From assembly GCA_008501835.1 (NCBI GenBank), contig QQUB01000436.1, positions 1-7,955 of the forward strand: 7,955 nt of DNA, given 5' to 3'. Under the pieces are notes generated by a model that did not search any database, had not been told where the DNA came from, and worked only from the letters and a program-made list of their open reading frames with translations. Source of the DNA: Bacteroidota bacterium. Lineage in GTDB: Bacteria > Bacteroidota > Bacteroidia > Chitinophagales > Saprospiraceae. Position numbers and translations under genes: made by a program. Below, piece by piece: positions 4,804 to 7,955 of this stretch. Position 1 is the stretch's first letter. Every line of letters starts with the position of its first letter.

Positions 4804-7790
4804 TGTTATACATCCTCCATACAACCCTGCTCATTGCTGTTTCGTATTTCTTTTACAAAGCATTTTTACAGCGTGAAACCTTCTTCCAATTGAACCGCTG
4901 GGTCCTTATGGGTAGCATGCTTTTGGCGTTCTCCCTTCCATTTCTTCAGATCCCTGAAGATTGGTCATTGAGAGCTGGTGAGGAGCCGGTTTTTAGTTTC
5001 AATCAGCAGGTACCTGTAAAAGAGATTAACCAACAGGTCCAAAAGAATCCTTCATTTGAGGTTACGGAAAAACAAGTTCCGATTGACAATGAAGTAGAAG
5101 CTAAAACAGAGATTGAAGCTTCCCCAATTACCAATTCGTCCGGGATTTCAGCTATAGAAGAAACTTCTTTTGAGGCCAATCCAGTACCCGCAAAAAAGGC
5201 ATGGAAGGTTTCCTGGACTTCACTGATTAAATATATTTACCTTACCGGTTTGGCCATTTTCCTGCTGAACTTTCTCATCCAGTTGTTCACGCTCCTAATT
5301 AAGCGGTTTACCTTGCCATATATCATGGATGGCAACATCAGGATTGTTGAACTCAATAGTGACGAAGCTCCATACTCTTTCCTCGACTGTATTTTTATCA
5401 ACCCTGAGAAATACGATTGGGAAACCTACAACCAAATCCTCGAACACGAAAAAATACATATCCAGCAAGGGCATAGTTTTGATTTACTCCTTGCTGAATT
5501 GATGGTTGCCCTGCAGTGGTTTAATCCATTTGCATGGCTGCATCGCAAAATCGTATCCGACAACCTGGAATATTTTACAGACAAGCAAATGCTGCATAAA
5601 GGCACCAACCGGGAATCATACCAGATGAACCTGCTTAGAGTAGCCGTTCCTCAGTATGCGCTTCGTCTCGCGAATAATTATAATCACTCGATCTTAAAAA
5701 AACGTATTTTCATGATGAACTCAAAGAAATCATCCGTCCGATCAAGCTGGAAATATCTTGCTTTGATCGCTCTGTTTGGGTTTTCAGTACTTACACTGAA
5801 TGCCATCAAATCAGACGACGCTACCGACCAATTCCCACAACTTGCTCCGGCAGAAACTACAGAGCTGGAAACCAATGATCCGGAAACTACTGAAGCGATC
5901 AGCGAAAGACCGCAGCCCATTACTGTTCAGGATATTGTTGAAGAATACAACCTCAACCCGAACAGAATGGCTAAAGGCCACTGGGATGCTACCATCAAAG
6001 GGAAAGAGGCCTGTTTTAAATTTAAAGCTCCTTCCGAAAACGAGCACAATAACTGGTGGAAGCCCAGCTGTTTCCAAACCAATGAATTTACACCTGCGCT
6101 AACCAATAAACTGGAATCTTTCAGCCTGAAGAGAACGGCAGGCACGATTGATTTCAAAGGAACATTCTCCGGGAGCGAAGGCAAGGGCACCTATTCTTTC
6201 ACAGAAAATGAAACTTTCAAAGCCTATCTGGAAAAAGAAGGACTTCTGGATGAAGACGAAGAGGAATTCCTATTCCACTGTTTCTTTGCCGATATTGACC
6301 AGGAATATATAAGCTATCTTAAAAAAGAGAATTTTGAATTTGGATCAGACGAGCTGGCCGCCCTCGGTCATTTCGAAATGGATCTTGAATACCTGAAGCA
6401 ACACAACAAGACATTTTCTGCTTTCGGTTTTGAAAAACCGGGACTTGAAGACCTCATCGCTTTGGAAATCCACGATGTAAAACCTGAATTCATCAAGGAA
6501 TACCAAAAAATGGGCCTTACTGACCTTGGATGGGAAGAAGTTATCGGGCTCTCCATTCACAATGTCACTCCGGATTATGTAAAGGGGCTACGCGACGAAG
6601 GACTCACCGATCTTTCCGCAGAAGAAGTAGTGGGATTTGCAATTCACAATGTAGATGCTGATTTTATCAAGTCCATGAAAAACATGGGATTCCGTGACTT
6701 CACTGCTGAAGAGATTATGGGTGCCAGTATCCATAATGTAACTCCGGAATACCTCGAGTCTTTTGAAAAAGCTGGCCTTGGGAAATTATCGATGGAAGAA
6801 ATCACCTCGTTTGCTATCCATAATGTTCAACCTGAGGATATTAAAGCCTTTAAGGCAATGGGTTTCCGCGACATGTCCCCGGATGACATCATAGGTGCCC
6901 ATATCCACGGCGTAACACCTGAATATCTGGAAGCCTTTGAGAAAGAAGGCTTAGGTAAAATGGACATGGAAGAAATCACAGCTTTTGCTATCCACGATGT
7001 TCAGCCTGAGAATATCAAAGCTTTTAAAGCCATGGGGTTCCGCGACATGTCCCCGGATGATATTGTAGGTGCACACATCCATGGAGTAACACCTGAATAT
7101 CTGGCTGCTTTTGAAAAAGAAGGTTTAGGCAAAATGGACATGGAAGAGATCACAGCTTTTGCTATCCACGATGTTCAGCCAGAAGATATCAAAGCTTTCA
7201 AAGCCATGGGATTCAGAGAAATGACACCTGAAGATATCGTAGGTGCACACATTCATGGTGTAACACCGGAATATTTAGCTGGTTTTGAAAAAGTTGGACT
7301 TGGGAAATTGGATATGGAGGAAATCACCTCGTTTGCCATCCACGATGTTCAACCGGAAGATGTCAAGGCTTTCAAAGCTATGGGATTCCGTGAAATGACT
7401 CCGGATGATATCATTGGTGCCCAGATCCATGGAGTGACACCAGAATATCTGGCCTCATTTGAAAAAGAAGGAATGGGTAAAATGTCGATGGAAGAAATCA
7501 CCCAGTTTGCCATCTTTAATGTAGAACCTGGGGACATCAAGCAATTCAAAGCTATTGGATTCAAAGACATTTCCGCAGAAGAAATCATACAGGCAACTAT
7601 CCACGACGTTTCACCCGACTACATCAAGTCCATCCGCGACCTTGGTCTTAAAGATGCATCCATGGAAGAATTCGTACATGCTAAAATCATGGGCGTAACA
7701 CCTGAATTCATCAAGCAAAAGCAGGCTGAAGGCAAAAAAGGATTGAGCCTTGAAAAATACACTGAGCTTAAGATCCATCCAATGGATTAA
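4800..7790 (+). CDS. M56-family BlaR1-like membrane metallopeptidase with 29-residue repeat array
   Basis: This 996-residue protein is the sensor partner of the upstream repressor. Membrane helices are predicted at about 3-22, 33-50, 143-167 and 317-336, the four-helix BlaR1 plan. Between the third and fourth lies the zinc protease: HEKIH (His216, Glu217, His220), the family-typical WFNPFAW (240-246), and Glu257 in NLEYFTD as probable third ligand. Residues 60-140 are a Pro/Glu-rich linker. The C-terminal part (340-996) should face the periplasm. It holds a low-complexity Thr/Glu stretch, a probably beta-rich segment (375-470, with Cys405 and Cys424), then a 29-residue repeat array to the end. 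BlaR1 is only about 600 residues and carries a penicillin-binding sensor domain; I see no such domain or SxxK sensor motif. Beta-lactam sensing is therefore unlikely and the ligand is unknown. The first of two adjacent ATG codons was chosen because it overlaps the blaI-like stop. Confidence 0.9.
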   Translation: MMLYILHTTLLIAVSYFFYKAFLQRETFFQLNRWVLMGSMLLAFSLPFLQIPEDWSLRAGEEPVFSFNQQVPVKEINQQVQKNPSFEVTEKQVPIDNEVEAKTEIEASPITNSSGISAIEETSFEANPVPAKKAWKVSWTSLIKYIYLTGLAIFLLNFLIQLFTLLIKRFTLPYIMDGNIRIVELNSDEAPYSFLDCIFINPEKYDWETYNQILEHEKIHIQQGHSFDLLLAELMVALQWFNPFAWLHRKIVSDNLEYFTDKQMLHKGTNRESYQMNLLRVAVPQYALRLANNYNHSILKKRIFMMNSKKSSVRSSWKYLALIALFGFSVLTLNAIKSDDATDQFPQLAPAETTELETNDPETTEAISERPQPITVQDIVEEYNLNPNRMAKGHWDATIKGKEACFKFKAPSENEHNNWWKPSCFQTNEFTPALTNKLESFSLKRTAGTIDFKGTFSGSEGKGTYSFTENETFKAYLEKEGLLDEDEEEFLFHCFFADIDQEYISYLKKENFEFGSDELAALGHFEMDLEYLKQHNKTFSAFGFEKPGLEDLIALEIHDVKPEFIKEYQKMGLTDLGWEEVIGLSIHNVTPDYVKGLRDEGLTDLSAEEVVGFAIHNVDADFIKSMKNMGFRDFTAEEIMGASIHNVTPEYLESFEKAGLGKLSMEEITSFAIHNVQPEDIKAFKAMGFRDMSPDDIIGAHIHGVTPEYLEAFEKEGLGKMDMEEITAFAIHDVQPENIKAFKAMGFRDMSPDDIVGAHIHGVTPEYLAAFEKEGLGKMDMEEITAFAIHDVQPEDIKAFKAMGFREMTPEDIVGAHIHGVTPEYLAGFEKVGLGKLDMEEITSFAIHDVQPEDVKAFKAMGFREMTPDDIIGAQIHGVTPEYLASFEKEGMGKMSMEEITQFAIFNVEPGDIKQFKAIGFKDISAEEIIQATIHDVSPDYIKSIRDLGLKDASMEEFVHAKIMGVTPEFIKQKQAEGKKGLSLEKYTELKIHPMD
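6468..7772 (+). repeat. Array of fifteen 29-residue (87-bp) coding repeats in the sensor domain
   Basis: Isoleucine of an I-H-[DNG]-V motif recurs exactly every 29 residues, from 557 to 992 (557, 586, 615 and so on), giving 15 full units and a short cap (IHPMD) with no insertion or deletion. The unit follows the pattern IHxVxPEYIKxFxxxGF, then a Leu/Met, a Ser/Thr/Asp and an acidic pair. Position 2 is His in 14 of 16 cases, and Gly16 is invariant in the full units. Two degenerate units precede the array, at about 496 and 524. Each unit probably forms two short helices, so the array may be an alpha-solenoid; that is inference. Confidence 0.93.
6729..7598 (+). repeat. Five tandem 174-bp (58-residue) higher-order repeats
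   Basis: Within the 29-residue array, two unit types alternate. One has TPEYLxxFEKxGLGK with MEEIT, and the other has QPEDIKAFKAMGFR with a PDDI-type segment. Five such pairs start at 6729, 6903, 7077, 7251 and 7425. The second to fourth copies are strikingly similar at the DNA level, including long shared stretches around GCTATCCACGATGTTCAGCC. This points to recent amplification of a two-unit block, whereas the outer units are more diverged. Confidence 0.85.
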
Positions 7791-7816
7791 TCTTGATTTT
7801 GCAATTGATTAGGGCG

Positions 7817-7851
7817 TAACTTTAAGTTGAATGTCGTCAACTTAAGAGTTA
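7817..7851 (+). terminator. Probable terminator hairpin after the M56 gene
   Basis: TAACTTTAAGTTGA (7817-7830) pairs with TCAACTTAAGAGTTA (7837-7851) over 14 bp with a single bulged G at 7846 and a 6-nt loop. It begins 26 nt after the stop codon. The downstream sequence is pyrimidine-rich (CTCTTCTTCTATTC) rather than a pure T-run. A competing hairpin, GAGTTA-AG-TAACTC (7846-7859), shares the right arm. Confidence 0.55.
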
Positions 7852-7873
7852 AGTAACTCTTCTTCTATTCATT

Positions 7874-7901
7874 GGGTACTTAAGTTTATGTTTACGTACC
7901 C
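7874..7901. repeat. Imperfect 10-bp inverted repeat near the window end
   Basis: GGGTACTTAA (7874-7883) pairs with TTACGTACCC (7892-7901) with one mismatch and an 8-nt loop. It could be a second terminator element, or an operator for a gene beyond the window. Nothing else is recognised in 7902-7955. Confidence 0.4.
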
Positions 7902-7955
7902 TGGGCGCAGCTCTATTTGGTCTTACAATTTCTCGTCGACGAAGTATTTTCTTTA

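Noticed and set aside
5426..7588. Several open frames on the opposite strand and other frames inside the M56 gene
   Set aside because: They mirror the repetitive coding sequence of a clearly real 996-residue protein and have no motifs of their own.
6468..7772. CRISPR array or satellite DNA as explanation for the regular repeats
   Set aside because: The 87/174-bp periodicity is exactly in frame, substitutions preserve the protein pattern, and there are no unique spacers between identical repeats.
4800..7790. True beta-lactam sensor BlaR1 with a linked beta-lactamase
   Set aside because: There is no penicillin-binding domain in the C-terminal part. The MBL-fold gene upstream is of the NAPE-PLD/RomA-like type, lies in a separate operon, and is not a recognisable beta-lactamase.

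Overview
The window looks like chromosomal DNA of a member of the Bacteroidota, probably a flavobacterium or cytophagan. The evidence is moderate to low GC, genes without clear Shine-Dalgarno sequences, a TAnnTTTG-type -7 promoter box, and a BlaI-like repressor joined by an ATGA overlap to an M56 (BlaR1-like) membrane metallopeptidase. I cannot name a genus. No rRNA, tRNA, CRISPR array or transposase gene is visible.

Bases 1-288 are an AT-rich, apparently non-coding leader with two back-to-back small palindromes and a possible promoter. Bases 289-3120 hold a tight three-gene (+) strand operon: an arylamine N-acetyltransferase (Cys-His-Asp triad intact), a short-chain dehydrogenase/reductase (11 nt gap), and a membrane-anchored metallo-beta-lactamase-fold hydrolase of the NAPE-PLD/RomA-like type (1 nt gap). 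All three look intact. Together they suggest small-molecule or lipid modification or detoxification, but the shared substrate is unknown.

Bases 3121-3515 are intergenic. They contain a small hairpin just after the operon, a roughly 250-bp nested palindromic element with 17-bp perfect outer inverted repeats and several 5-bp triloop hairpins (REP/BIME- or MITE-like), and a perfect 17-bp stem-loop that probably terminates transcription between convergent genes. A solitary YqaJ/lambda-exonuclease-type recombination nuclease follows on the (-) strand (3516-4169). Another imperfect stem-loop lies upstream of it.

Bases 4361-7790 form a regulatory module. Three copies of an AACTA-TAGTT palindrome overlap a good Bacteroidota promoter just upstream of a BlaI/MecI-family repressor, which overlaps a 996-aa M56 metallopeptidase. 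By analogy with BlaR1-BlaI, the membrane protein senses a signal outside the cytoplasm, its HExxH protease is activated, the repressor is inactivated, and the autorepressed operon is induced. The penicillin-binding sensor domain of BlaR1 is not recognisable here. Its place is taken by a beta-rich segment followed by a strictly 29-residue periodic array (15 full units, about two degenerate units and a cap). Its core is a 58-residue (174-bp) two-unit repeat that appears recently amplified. This is the most interesting part of the window. The last 165 bases hold terminator-like hairpins and no gene.
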